Assembly: GCF_018130785.1 (NCBI RefSeq)
Contig: NZ_JAFCJT010000020.1
Coordinates: 1 to 64,000 of the forward strand
Direction of reading: 5' to 3'
From: Bradyrhizobium liaoningense
GTDB taxonomy: Bacteria > Pseudomonadota > Alphaproteobacteria > Rhizobiales > Xanthobacteraceae
Length of the DNA: 64,000 nt
The notes beneath the pieces are model-generated. The model was given only the letters and a program-made list of their open reading frames with translations, ran no database searches and was not told where the DNA came from. Shown here piece after piece: positions 16,974 to 25,336 of the stretch (position 1 is its first letter; each line of letters starts with the position of its first letter). The translations under genes were made by a program, and so were the position numbers.

Positions 16974-17774
16974 TTAGCGGCTCACACGAAAGCCATCGCC
17001 ATCGGCTGGATAACAGCGATGGCGAATCCGCAGGCCCTTCTCCGCGACGAAATGCGAGAACAGGTCCCGATCGGCTTCAGGCGCCGTGCAGGTGCGATCG
17101 AGCAGCACGAGGCGCGCCTCCGTGCCTGCCGCCTGATAGAGCGTGGCAGCGCTGGGGAACAGGCGGGCCTGGAAGATATCGGCGAAGTCCTGAGTGGCGT
17201 AATCCCTGAGCTCGGACGAGGCCGCATTGAAGACGCGAAGCGCCAGCGGCGCGCGGATGAGCTGGAGCCAGGCCTCATGCGGCGCGAAGCGATAGGAAAG
17301 ACCGAGCAGTTCAGCCGTCCGCGGCCCGAAGCCGGCCTGGCGAATTTCGGCCCAGTAGCTGCCGAACCAGCCCAGCCCTTCGGTCGGCGCGCACGCCAGC
17401 AAGGCCCGGCTCGTGGATGCGACGGCCTCGGCGTCGATGTCGATCTGCTTCAGGTCGCCTGCGCGCGTCGATTCGTCGGCGATCGCGAGCTGGAGCAGCA
17501 GCAGCTCGCGCAGCGTCTTGGCGCTGCATAACCGGCGAGCGGACGGCAGATTGTCCGCGACGATCCATCTCAACCGATCGAGATCATAGCGTTCGCCGCG
17601 GGCGACGCGGCCGGCAATCTGCGGAACCGCGGGATTGGTCACATCAGGAGCAATGGACGCGATCCAGGCCAGCGTGACCGCAGCGAGTGCGACGGTCGAG
17701 CCGCGCAGAAGCCAGCGAAACCCCGATCCCTCGGCCTGCGTCGCCGGCTCGGTGGCGCTAGGCTCCCTCGACAT
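16974..17774 (-). CDS. Membrane-anchored protein coupled to the Wzc-like kinase, unknown function
   Basis: A 266-residue protein with one N-terminal membrane helix (about 23-42) and a periplasmic part of helices (SARRLCSAKTLRELLLLQLA, TSRALLACAPTEGLGW). Three or more cysteines occur in the periplasmic part. Its ATG overlaps the end of the kinase gene by 17 bases, so translation is probably coupled. The tight link implies a role in EPS export or chain-length control. I recognise no domain. The last residues (GDGFRVSR) are hydrophilic. Confidence 0.7.
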   Translation of the reverse strand: MSREPSATEPATQAEGSGFRWLLRGSTVALAAVTLAWIASIAPDVTNPAVPQIAGRVARGERYDLDRLRWIVADNLPSARRLCSAKTLRELLLLQLAIADESTRAGDLKQIDIDAEAVASTSRALLACAPTEGLGWFGSYWAEIRQAGFGPRTAELLGLSYRFAPHEAWLQLIRAPLALRVFNAASSELRDYATQDFADIFQARLFPSAATLYQAAGTEARLVLLDRTCTAPEADRDLFSHFVAEKGLRIRHRCYPADGDGFRVSR

Positions 17775-19968
17775 AGTAGCTGTTGTAGTGCGAGCCCTTA
17801 TACGCCTCGATCCTCTTGAGCATCTTCGGATTGGCGCGATTGAGCACGGCGCCCAGAAGCTTCTTCTGAATGCCTTCGGAGCTCGCCATCGACTCCTGGA
17901 GCGCGTTGCGGGTCGTGCGGCCCCACTCGATGACGTAAACCATCGCATCGACGAGATGGCTGACAGCCTTGGCGTCGGCGACTGGCATCACCGGCGCCAG
18001 ATCGATCACGATGTATTCGTATTCCTCGCGCACCACCGCAAGCAGGTCGGCCATCGACTTGGAGGCGATAACGTCTGCCGAGTTTACCATGCGCGATGCG
18101 ACGACGGAGGGCAGGAAGTCGAGCCCGCTCTCCTTGCTGCGCTGGATGTGATAGCCGAACGAACGCGGATCCTTGAGGGCTTCGACCAGACCGGTCTTGG
18201 AATGGGGCGCCAGCGCCCTCGTCAGCGAGCGGGTATGGAGGTCGCCGTCGATCAGGAGCGTGCGATGTCCGGTCAACGCGGTCAGATGACCGAAATTGGC
18301 GGCGACCGTCGTTTTTCCCTCTTTCGGCAAGGACGACAGGATTCCAATGACCTTGACCTCGCGCGAGAGGCGCGCGACGTCGATCGACACCTTGATGTTC
18401 CGCAGCGTCTCCGCGAACCGCGAGAACGGGTGCTCGACGACGTAGCTGGATATGTATCCTTCCGGATGATCTGCCGAAGTCCTCGCCGCGCGGATGTCGG
18501 GAAGAACACCGAGGCATTTCACCCCGAGCTGATCCTCGACGTCGCTCGGAGATCGCAGCACGTCGCTCATCAGTTCCTTCGTGAAGGCCGCCCCGAAGCC
18601 GAAACAGAGACCGCCCAGCAGGCCGCCGACCAGCGCCAGCAGCGTCTTGGGCGAGCTCTTCTTGTCGGGCTTGACCGCCGTGCCGATGATGCGCGCTTCG
18701 CTGATCGGGAAGCTCTGGTTCTGCGTCGCGTTCTGCAGCTTCTCGAGGAAGTTGTTGTAGAGGTTACGATAAGTATCCGCCGCGCTCTCGAGGTCGCGCA
18801 GCTTGACCTGCGCCTGACTCGTGCTGCCGGCCTGGGATACGAGATTCTTGAGATTGTCCTCGAGCGACGTCTCGCGACTCTTGGCGATCTCGTACTCGCT
18901 GCGATATGCGTCCGCGATACGACGGACCTCGTCCGCGATCGCCTTGCGCAGCTCTTCCATGCGGTTGGCGAGGTTCACGGCCGCCTGGTGGGTCTTGCCG
19001 TAACGGCTCGACCAGTCGGCATATTGCGCCGCCAGGTCGAGATACTGGGCGCGCAGGCGCGTGATCACCGTGTTGTTGAGTGCGTCCGTCACGGTCGGCT
19101 GGACGAGATCCTTGTCGAGCAGCGCCTCGATTCGGTCGAGGCGCGCCTTGGCCTCGGCGGTCGCGGCATGAGCGGCAATGAGCTGGGAGTTGACGTCCGC
19201 AAGCTGTTGCTCGCTCATCAGGCCCCGGCTGGTGCCCACGATGTTGTTCTGCGCCTTGAACGTCTGTACGGCGCGGTCGCTCGCCGTCGCCTGTTCACGC
19301 AACTCGGCGCTGCGCTGCTGGAGCCACTCGCCGGCGCGCTTGGTCGACTGATATTTCGCTTCCAGCGCGCCCACGATGTAGGCGTCCGCAATCGCGTTGG
19401 CGATCTGCGCAGCCTTGTTCGGATCGATCGAACGGAAGTTCATGGAGAGGACATAGGTCGTCAGCACGCGCTCGACCTTCAGGTTCTTCTGCATGAGTTC
19501 GACTGCGCCGCGCTCGACCCGCTCCTTGCTCGCAGGGCCGTCCGACCCGAACATCGAGATGACCTTGCCGATGACCAGCGGAATCAACCCGGGATCCGAG
19601 CCGTTGAACTCCGGATCCTCGGTGAGCTTCAGGCGACGGACGATCGACAGGAGGAGGTCGTCAGACTGGAGAATCTCGACCTGGCTGTCGACGAAGCCCG
19701 GGTCGATCAGTGCGTTGGCGGTTCCGCTGTCCTTGTCCAGCACCTGGGTTTGACGCGTGTCCATCAGGATGCGCGCATTCGCCGTGTACATCGGCGTTGC
19801 GCTGATCAGGTAGACGAGAACGAGTGCGAGTGTGGCGGCCACGATGGCGACGATCAGCGGCCACTGGCGGCGCACGATGTCCAGAGCGCGCTCGGCGCTG
19901 AGCGTCGTGCCACCGACCTCGATGGCATATCTCGGACGTTGCGGAAACTGATCTCGTGGCTGAAACAT
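17758..19968 (-). CDS. Wzc/ExoP-type polysaccharide copolymerase and tyrosine autokinase
   Basis: Controls EPS polymerisation and export across the envelope together with Wza and Wzy. The 736 residues hold TM1 (about 37-57), a periplasmic Wzz domain with coiled coil (about 200-400), TM2 (about 440-462) and a cytosolic BY-kinase domain. Kinase motifs: Walker A at 545-554 (SSLPKEGKTT), Walker A' LLIDGDL (571-577), Walker B YIVIDLA (652-658). The C-terminal tyrosine cluster has Y723, Y728, Y731 and Y732, the usual autophosphorylation sites. It starts 18 bases after the preceding secreted-protein gene and overlaps the next gene, indicating one operon. Confidence 0.95.
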   Translation of the reverse strand: MFQPRDQFPQRPRYAIEVGGTTLSAERALDIVRRQWPLIVAIVAATLALVLVYLISATPMYTANARILMDTRQTQVLDKDSGTANALIDPGFVDSQVEILQSDDLLLSIVRRLKLTEDPEFNGSDPGLIPLVIGKVISMFGSDGPASKERVERGAVELMQKNLKVERVLTTYVLSMNFRSIDPNKAAQIANAIADAYIVGALEAKYQSTKRAGEWLQQRSAELREQATASDRAVQTFKAQNNIVGTSRGLMSEQQLADVNSQLIAAHAATAEAKARLDRIEALLDKDLVQPTVTDALNNTVITRLRAQYLDLAAQYADWSSRYGKTHQAAVNLANRMEELRKAIADEVRRIADAYRSEYEIAKSRETSLEDNLKNLVSQAGSTSQAQVKLRDLESAADTYRNLYNNFLEKLQNATQNQSFPISEARIIGTAVKPDKKSSPKTLLALVGGLLGGLCFGFGAAFTKELMSDVLRSPSDVEDQLGVKCLGVLPDIRAARTSADHPEGYISSYVVEHPFSRFAETLRNIKVSIDVARLSREVKVIGILSSLPKEGKTTVAANFGHLTALTGHRTLLIDGDLHTRSLTRALAPHSKTGLVEALKDPRSFGYHIQRSKESGLDFLPSVVASRMVNSADVIASKSMADLLAVVREEYEYIVIDLAPVMPVADAKAVSHLVDAMVYVIEWGRTTRNALQESMASSEGIQKKLLGAVLNRANPKMLKRIEAYKGSHYNSYYVEGA

Positions 19969-19986
19969 TTCTGGGAATCTTGATTG

Positions 19987-20583
19987 TCACTCGGGAAGGG
20001 GGACGGGTTTGAACGGATCGGCGACGTCGGTCTTCCATTCACCCGACATCAGGCCGGCGCTCGCGCTCGAGCCTGCCGGCAGATTATTGGCCGCAGGTGG
20101 AGTGGGGCTCCCCGGAGCAGGCGCCTTCGCTGCGTCCTGGTCCGCGAAATATCCCTTGAGCACGGCGCCGTCGTGCAGCTTGTTGACGAATTCGCTGATC
20201 CTGTGCGCGACGTCCGGCTTGGTTGACACGCAACGGTCTTCGGCACGATGGAGCCCGGCGCCGATTGCGATGCGATCGGCCTGGCTGGCTTCACGCAGCA
20301 TGTCGCGAACCGCATCGAGCGCCGCGATATCGGTGACTAGCACGCCGGTCACCCGACCCGTCAGCTTGTCTCTGTCGTTTTTCGACAGCCGAAGGAGGAC
20401 CGAGGGGTCCGCGATGAAGGCGCTGACTGCGCTCGAAGGTGCGCGCTCGGAGCGATCGACGCATTGAGCCCGCGCCGGCATCGCAAGCATTGCGGACAGC
20501 GCAATGGCGACGACCATGACGGTCCGTGCGGCCCCGAGAGGACCACGCAACAAGTTATCGAGTTTGAGGAGGATCGCGCTCAT
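19987..20583 (-). CDS. Secreted protein A of a two-member family with conserved cysteines, unknown
   Basis: A 198-residue protein with an N-terminal signal or anchor (VMVVAIALSAMLAMPARAQ) and a mature part holding QCVDR, FIADPSVLLRL, IGAGLHRAEDRCV and ISEFVNKL, then a Pro/Ala linker (PGSPTPPAANN). It is paralogous to the product at 21706-22362 (shared pattern F.A.P..LL, AS.AD..IGAGL..A...CV, and .I.E.V). Two cysteines are conserved between the two and probably form a disulfide. It lies directly before the Wzc-like kinase (18-base gap), so a periplasmic role in EPS assembly is likely. No known domain recognised. Confidence 0.75.
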   Translation of the reverse strand: MSAILLKLDNLLRGPLGAARTVMVVAIALSAMLAMPARAQCVDRSERAPSSAVSAFIADPSVLLRLSKNDRDKLTGRVTGVLVTDIAALDAVRDMLREASQADRIAIGAGLHRAEDRCVSTKPDVAHRISEFVNKLHDGAVLKGYFADQDAAKAPAPGSPTPPAANNLPAGSSASAGLMSGEWKTDVADPFKPVPLPE

Positions 20584-20824
20584 ATCTCGTTGCGAATTAT
20601 TGATGCTGTATGGGATTAGGCCGGTAGGTCCTTGATGGCCCAAAACTATGTCAAATTCTTGTGCGGCGCAAAATATAAACCAGAGCGGACCAAATTGCTA
20701 TCCTTGCCGGCGCATCCTGATTCAACATGAACGATGCTCGTGCCGCGATCAGGCACAGATTCAACGAAACATTGCTCACATCTGCATGCGTTAAGCACGA
20801 TTCTTAGGCAGGCGCCAACGCAAA
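20584..20824 (-). promoter_or_regulatory. Intergenic region with presumed promoter of the secreted-protein/kinase operon
   Basis: This 241-base stretch lies between a terminator and the start at 20583. It is AT-richer than its surroundings (for example the stretch around 20640-20720). No open frame or clear consensus promoter could be fixed by eye. Its position implies the promoter for the operon that includes the Wzc-like kinase. Confidence 0.35.
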
Positions 20825-20861
20825 GGCGCGAGGAACGGTCTCGAGACCATCTCCTCGCGCC
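20825..20861. terminator. Strong hairpin after the LapG-like protease gene
   Basis: Ten-base arms GGCGCGAGGA (20825-20834) and TCCTCGCGCC (20852-20861) with an inner GGTCT/AGACC stem. It sits 43 bases past the minus-strand protease stop. It should end that transcript before the promoter of the next gene. Confidence 0.65.
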
Positions 20862-20904
20862 TGCGGCAACTCTTGATTGAGGTTCGTGCGAAACTTCGCG
20901 TGAT

Positions 20905-21546
20905 CTATTCGACGGTGCGCAGCATCGCGAGACGCGTGGCGCGCAGCCGCTCGCCATGCTCGCCGATCGCGACCCAGAAGCGCGGATTTCCGCCGGACTG
21001 CATCGAGATCCACTCGTAATCCGCGGTGTTCCAGGGGCGCACCGAAGCGGAAAGATTGTCCAGAACGAAGTCGCCGTCGGCAAGTCGCGCGACCAGCACG
21101 AGATGGCCCTGGCCGCCATTGGTCAGGACAACCGCGAGGCGCAGCGCCGACTTGGGCCAACCCATCTCGATCAATTGATGACGCTTGGTCACCGCGTAGT
21201 CGTTGCAATCGCCGGCGGACGGCGAAACGCTCCAGCGCGCCACCATCGGATTGGTCGATTTCTGCATCGGCGTGATCGACGCGTTGACCGAGCTGTTGAC
21301 CTCGCGCAGCATGCTCATCGCCCGGTCGCCCGAAGGCAGGGTCCGGTCGGCGGCGTCGCCCGCGCATTCGGCGTCGTTGTTCATGCAGAACTTGACGAAT
21401 TGCAGCGGCGCGAGCGCATTGTCGTACTCGCGGATGAACGCACCCTTCGCCTGATTGGGCGAACTGTCGTTCAACATCTCGGCCTTGGCGGCGGTGCCGG
21501 TCGACGCGATCCCGATCGCGACCAGCGATTTGATAATCCAGCTCAT
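20905..21546 (-). CDS. LapG-like transglutaminase-fold cysteine protease
   Basis: A 213-residue protein with signal peptide (cleavage near AAKAEM) of the bacterial transglutaminase-like cysteine protease family (Peptidase_C93). Catalytic triad visible at family positions: C114 in GDCNDYA, H148 in GQGHLVLV, D163 in FVLDNL. LapG members act in the periplasm on di-alanine sites of surface adhesins and are gated by c-di-GMP through LapD. Here it sits inside an EPS operon between two related secreted proteins, with no LapD-type receptor or obvious LapA-type adhesin nearby. Substrate is therefore open. Confidence 0.85.
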   Translation of the reverse strand: MSWIIKSLVAIGIASTGTAAKAEMLNDSSPNQAKGAFIREYDNALAPLQFVKFCMNNDAECAGDAADRTLPSGDRAMSMLREVNSSVNASITPMQKSTNPMVARWSVSPSAGDCNDYAVTKRHQLIEMGWPKSALRLAVVLTNGGQGHLVLVARLADGDFVLDNLSASVRPWNTADYEWISMQSGGNPRFWVAIGEHGERLRATRLAMLRTVE

Positions 21547-21640
21547 GACATCCCCGTCTCGCGTTTTCTTTTTGACGCTACGGGTATCTCACAAACGATT
21601 TGAGCTTTGGTTCCGCGGAAATTTACAATTGTAGCTAAAT

Positions 21641-21662
21641 AGGCCGGTCGCGGAACCGGCCT
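21641..21662. terminator. Hairpin between secreted protein B and the protease gene
   Basis: Arms AGGCCGGT (21641-21648) and ACCGGCCT (21655-21662) around a six-base loop. Read on the minus strand it follows the stop at 21706 and is followed by an ATTTAG-rich run. Likely terminator or attenuator. Confidence 0.5.
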
Positions 21663-21705
21663 CAGCGGGGTGGTTAATTCACTGCCAATGCAGTGGTTCC
21701 AGCCG

Positions 21706-22362
21706 TCAGCGCGACGGGCTTACGGAGGTCAGAACGGCGGTCGAGGTCGCCGCAAACAGCGTCTGTGACGCCGGACCGGGTCCGCTCTGATTCACGACCG
21801 TGGGTTGGGTCGAGGTTGCTGCGCCACCGCGTGCCTCCGCCGCGGTCGAACCAGGTCCGCCGCCGGCTGTGGTCTCGCCTGTCGGATCGGCGCCGTTGGT
21901 CGCTTCGGTCGGGATATCGCCGGTGATGCTGGTGAACGATTGGATCAGGTCGGGATTCTCGGTCTTGAGAACTGCCTCCTGGATCAGCTGGGCAACGCCG
22001 GGCTGCGACAGGACGCAGACCGAAGCGGCGGTGCCGAGGCCGGCGCCAATGGCGCGGCTTTGATCGGCGCTGCTGGCCTTCGCCAACGAGGCAATGCCGT
22101 CGACGGTCTCGGGACGCGCGGTCAAAAGATCGCGGACAGCCGAGGCGAGACCGCCTTGTCCGTCCTTGAACTGATCGAGCAGGCCGCCTGGATTGGCTAG
22201 AAAGTCGGTGGCGCGCTCGGCTGAAACAGCGCCGGTGTTGGCAACGCAGCCCGAGCTGACGCCTGTTGCGCCGAATGCTGCCGGCATTCCGGCGAAAAGC
22301 GCCAGCGCTCCAACGATCACAGTGAAGCGCCTACCAGAATTCCAGCTCATTGCCCTGCCCAT
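21706..22362 (-). CDS. Secreted protein B of the two-member family, unknown
   Basis: A 218-residue protein with signal peptide (FTVIVGALALFAGMPAAFGA) and mature region SGCVANTG, FLANPGGLLDQF, RAIGAGLGTAASVCVL. It aligns with the protein at 19987-20583 over about 110 residues including both cysteines. The tail is long and low in complexity (Gly, Ala, Thr, Pro), containing TAAEARGGAATS. The start is one of three close options (22350, 22362 or the TTG at 22389 that follows the polymerase stop). It is just after the Wzy-like gene in transcription order. Function unknown; likely periplasmic. Confidence 0.7.
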   Translation of the reverse strand: MGRAMSWNSGRRFTVIVGALALFAGMPAAFGATGVSSGCVANTGAVSAERATDFLANPGGLLDQFKDGQGGLASAVRDLLTARPETVDGIASLAKASSADQSRAIGAGLGTAASVCVLSQPGVAQLIQEAVLKTENPDLIQSFTSITGDIPTEATNGADPTGETTAGGGPGSTAAEARGGAATSTQPTVVNQSGPGPASQTLFAATSTAVLTSVSPSR

Positions 22363-22389
22363 TTCAATCAATTTGGCTTTAAACTTCAA

Positions 22390-23775
22390 TTAATTTGACT
22401 TTAGCTCGACTTGCACTGATTTGCCACGTTCTTTTCGCATCTGTGACGATAGCGATTGCGCGAGGCCGCATCCGACGATGGCTGCGAAAAACACGCCGTA
22501 ACCGGGTATCTGCAACGAGAAATCGATGCAGCTATGTGCAACTCCCAATACAGCGACGCTGGCGCCGATCACGGGCATGTAGCGGTCGCGCTTTCGGCGC
22601 AAGCTTCCGGTAAACAGATGGTAAAAATACCAGAGGCTGGCCAGCGCGATCACAGTGAAGGCGGGAATGCCCAATTCGACGGCAATTTCCAGCGGCGTGC
22701 TGTGAGCGCGGTCCCAGATGCCGAGACTACCGAGCTCTGCGGGCCTGATGGCGGGAAAAACAGCTTCGAAGTTGCCTAGCCCGACACCGAGTAGCCGATG
22801 ATCGACGATGATCCCCAATGAGGTCCGGTAGGCAGCAAGCCGCTGAGGATCGATCAGCCCGTGTTCGACGATTCGCCCCGCCACGAGGCCGCCTACGAGC
22901 TGCAAGAGCACGAGCCCTGCTGCCGCTGAGCCCCCGAGGACCAGCCACTTCCGCGATCTGCCAAGCTCTAGCGGCATAAGATAAAGGATGATGGCCAGCA
23001 CGAACGCGCCGACCGACAGCAGAAGGCCCGCCCGCGATCCGGTCATGGCAAGCGCGATCGTGCAGATCGCGAAGCCGGCTCCAAGTGGCACCGGCGCGGA
23101 GAGGATTTGCTCTAGCCGCGATCGCCAATCGGGTTGCTCCGGCGGGCCGCCTTCCTGGCGGTGCATGGTGCGCAGAAGCGGCACCAGAAACAGCAGGGCG
23201 CAGGTGCCCCAGAATGTCGCCGCCGTGTTTCGATTGACGAAGGTCCCCGTGGCAAAGCCGAGATACGCTTCTTTCTGCCTGAACAGCACCATGTCCGGTG
23301 CGATCAGCTCCGCCAGAATTCCGTACAATGCGTACAGGCACCCCGCCCATGCCAGTATGCGTAGCAGCGAACGTGCGGCTCCCGCATCACTTGCAAGAAT
23401 AACGGCGCGCGTGAAGGCGAGCGACAGCAGCAGGACCGATCCGAATGCCAGCCACGGTCCGCGCGCGGTTACCGAGAGACGGTCGGGCAGTGCGAGCCCG
23501 AAAAAACGCCGCGGCAGTTCCCAGATCGCTGCGGATTCAATGGAAGGATCGCTCCACGTTTGCAACACCGCGATGACACAGACTGCTGCTACCGCCACTG
23601 CCAATGGAATCAGCAACATGGCATTGCGACGGCTCACGGCGGAAAGATCGGCGGTCAGCAGGCTGCAAACGAGCAGAAAATTCCAGAAGCAAATCCACGC
23701 GAGGTCGAGGGATCCGAGCGGAAGTGGCGCCAGCACAAACACCGCTGCGGCGAAAAATCGCGATATCGCGCCCAA
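22390..23775 (-). CDS. O-antigen ligase/polymerase family membrane protein (Wzy candidate 1)
   Basis: A 461-residue protein with about twelve membrane helices. The large periplasmic loop carries the ligase/polymerase pattern: TGTFVNRNTAATF before it and LLGVGLGNFEAVFPAIRP then WDRAHSTPLEIAVELG within it, with conserved Arg and His. Members polymerise EPS repeat units or ligate O-antigen; context favours polymerase. The first codon is a TTG at 23775. It begins the minus-strand set that leads to the Wzc-like kinase, facing a divergent + strand set across a 365-base gap. Confidence 0.85.
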   Translation of the reverse strand: MGAISRFFAAAVFVLAPLPLGSLDLAWICFWNFLLVCSLLTADLSAVSRRNAMLLIPLAVAVAAVCVIAVLQTWSDPSIESAAIWELPRRFFGLALPDRLSVTARGPWLAFGSVLLLSLAFTRAVILASDAGAARSLLRILAWAGCLYALYGILAELIAPDMVLFRQKEAYLGFATGTFVNRNTAATFWGTCALLFLVPLLRTMHRQEGGPPEQPDWRSRLEQILSAPVPLGAGFAICTIALAMTGSRAGLLLSVGAFVLAIILYLMPLELGRSRKWLVLGGSAAAGLVLLQLVGGLVAGRIVEHGLIDPQRLAAYRTSLGIIVDHRLLGVGLGNFEAVFPAIRPAELGSLGIWDRAHSTPLEIAVELGIPAFTVIALASLWYFYHLFTGSLRRKRDRYMPVIGASVAVLGVAHSCIDFSLQIPGYGVFFAAIVGCGLAQSLSSQMRKERGKSVQVELKSN

Positions 23776-24140
23776 AGGCCCCTCTGTCGTTCAGCTCAGC
23801 CGCGATGGAGCTACCAGAACCTCGCGCGAGATCAAGTTAATGCGAGGCTGAGTCGTTGATGGCCATTCGCAACATCGCAAACAAGAGCGCAGCGGCTCGC
23901 GCGTGCAGCCCTGATCTGTTCCAGACGCAAGGCCCGTTGCCTCACGAAAGCTGAATTGAAGTTTATGAGCATGTCGTCGGAGCAAAGATATCGGCCGGCG
24001 TCTTGCTGCCGCATCTGTCGTGCACTGTCCTGGTCGAGATCGGCGCTTCGCGGCTCTTTTCAGTTGAATAAACCACCCGGTGGAGGCATTATATTGCACC
24101 GCAGCATTTCGCTTTGGTCGAATCGTAGAGCCTCTATCAA
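23776..24140. promoter_or_regulatory. Divergent intergenic region
   Basis: 365 bases between the Wzy-like gene (minus) and the acyltransferase gene (plus) must hold both promoters. On the + strand TTGAAT (24064-24069) and CATTAT (24087-24092) are 17 bases apart and could be a sigma-70 promoter. No gene seen. Confidence 0.35.
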
Positions 24141-25331
24141 GTGCTAGCTCATCAAACAAAGGCGCACTACGTTCCGCTGGACAGCGTACGTGGCCTCGCC
24201 GCCCTCTGCGTGGTCGTCCATCACTTCGTCGGATCGGATCCGCTCGCCGCTGCGCTGCCTCATCGCGCCTGGATCGACGTCGCGTTTTTTCACAATTCCT
24301 GGCTCTTCGTCGACTTGTTCTTCGTGTTGAGCGGCATCGTGATCTCGATGAGCTACGTGCAGTCGGAGTTCAGAGAGTTCGACTTCCGAACGTTCACCTT
24401 GCGCCGTATCGCGCGCATCTATCCGCTGCACATCGTCATGCTGTTTGCGTTTCTGGCGTTTCGCCTGATGCGGCTCACGCTCACCGAACTGGATCTGCTG
24501 CACTTCTCGACCAACGAGGCGGCGGATCTCCAGGTTAACAATGTGTACTCGTTTGTCGCGAATGTGTTCCTGCTCCATGCTATGGGCGTGCTCGACTATC
24601 TGAGCTGGAACGGCCCGAGCTGGAGCATCAGCGCGGAGTTCTACACCTATCTCGTATTTGGCGCCGTCGTCGTCGTGTCGCAGCGCCTTGGCTACATCAA
24701 GCTCGTCTATGTTTTCAGCGCCGTGCTGGCCGTGATGGGCGCGGCTCTCATTATCTTTGTACTCAAGAATGAAACGCTCGATTTCCAGACCAACGCCTTC
24801 ACCCGATGCTTTCTGGGCTTCTTCGTCGGCGTGCTCACGCTTCGTTTCGTCTCGGGAAAAGGTCGTTCGGTGAGCCCCTTGGTTCAGTCGGCCTGCCAGA
24901 TCGGCGCGGCCTTCGTCGCCATCGTGCTGGTTTCCGTCGTCGGCTTCGATGAACGGCTCAGCTTCGTGGCGCCGATCGTTTTCGGCGTCCTGCTGGGCTC
25001 GCTGATGGCGTTTCCGGAGCGGCTCCTGCCGAAGCTGCTGTCCGTTCGTCCGCTGGTCTGGCTGGGCAAGCGCTCCTATTCGATCTACATGACGCATGCG
25101 CTGATACTTGTCCTCATCCAGTACTTCGCGCGTGGCGTGGGCACCGGGCGCCTGCAAATCGTGGACAACATTCTTCCCGGACTGGCGGCCTCGTTGCTGC
25201 TCGCCACCTTCGTGGCCGCCGTGCTCGTGCTCTCCAACTTCACCTATCTCTGGGTCGAGATGCCGGGGTCGCGGTTCGTGCTTCGGCTCTTCAATCGCCG
25301 CGCCGTTCCCGCTGTGGTCGCGGCGGAGTGA
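24141..25331 (+). CDS. Acyltransferase 3 family membrane protein
   Basis: A 396-residue membrane O-acyltransferase. Motifs: PLDSVRGLAALCVVVHHFVG with the conserved Arg and His, FVDLFFVLSGIVISMSY, RRIARIYPLH, and LGKRSYSIYMTHALI near the end. Ten hydrophobic segments are seen. The start is GTG 24141 with GTAGAG in front. The next gene begins 5 bases after the stop, so it heads a six-gene + strand operon. It probably acetylates or otherwise acylates the EPS. Confidence 0.85.
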   Translation: MLAHQTKAHYVPLDSVRGLAALCVVVHHFVGSDPLAAALPHRAWIDVAFFHNSWLFVDLFFVLSGIVISMSYVQSEFREFDFRTFTLRRIARIYPLHIVMLFAFLAFRLMRLTLTELDLLHFSTNEAADLQVNNVYSFVANVFLLHAMGVLDYLSWNGPSWSISAEFYTYLVFGAVVVVSQRLGYIKLVYVFSAVLAVMGAALIIFVLKNETLDFQTNAFTRCFLGFFVGVLTLRFVSGKGRSVSPLVQSACQIGAAFVAIVLVSVVGFDERLSFVAPIVFGVLLGSLMAFPERLLPKLLSVRPLVWLGKRSYSIYMTHALILVLIQYFARGVGTGRLQIVDNILPGLAASLLLATFVAAVLVLSNFTYLWVEMPGSRFVLRLFNRRAVPAVVAAE

Positions 25332-25336
25332 CGGGC

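Noticed and set aside
17635..19983. Open frame of 782 codons on the + strand opposite the Wzc-like kinase
   Set aside because: It mirrors the kinase gene in a high-GC region; composition is Arg/Asp/His-rich and no domain is visible, while the minus strand has a full set of kinase motifs.
20905..21546. LapA-type adhesin as target of the LapG-like protease within the window
   Set aside because: The giant repeat protein has no N-terminal retention module or clear TAAG-type site, so it was not called a LapA homologue.
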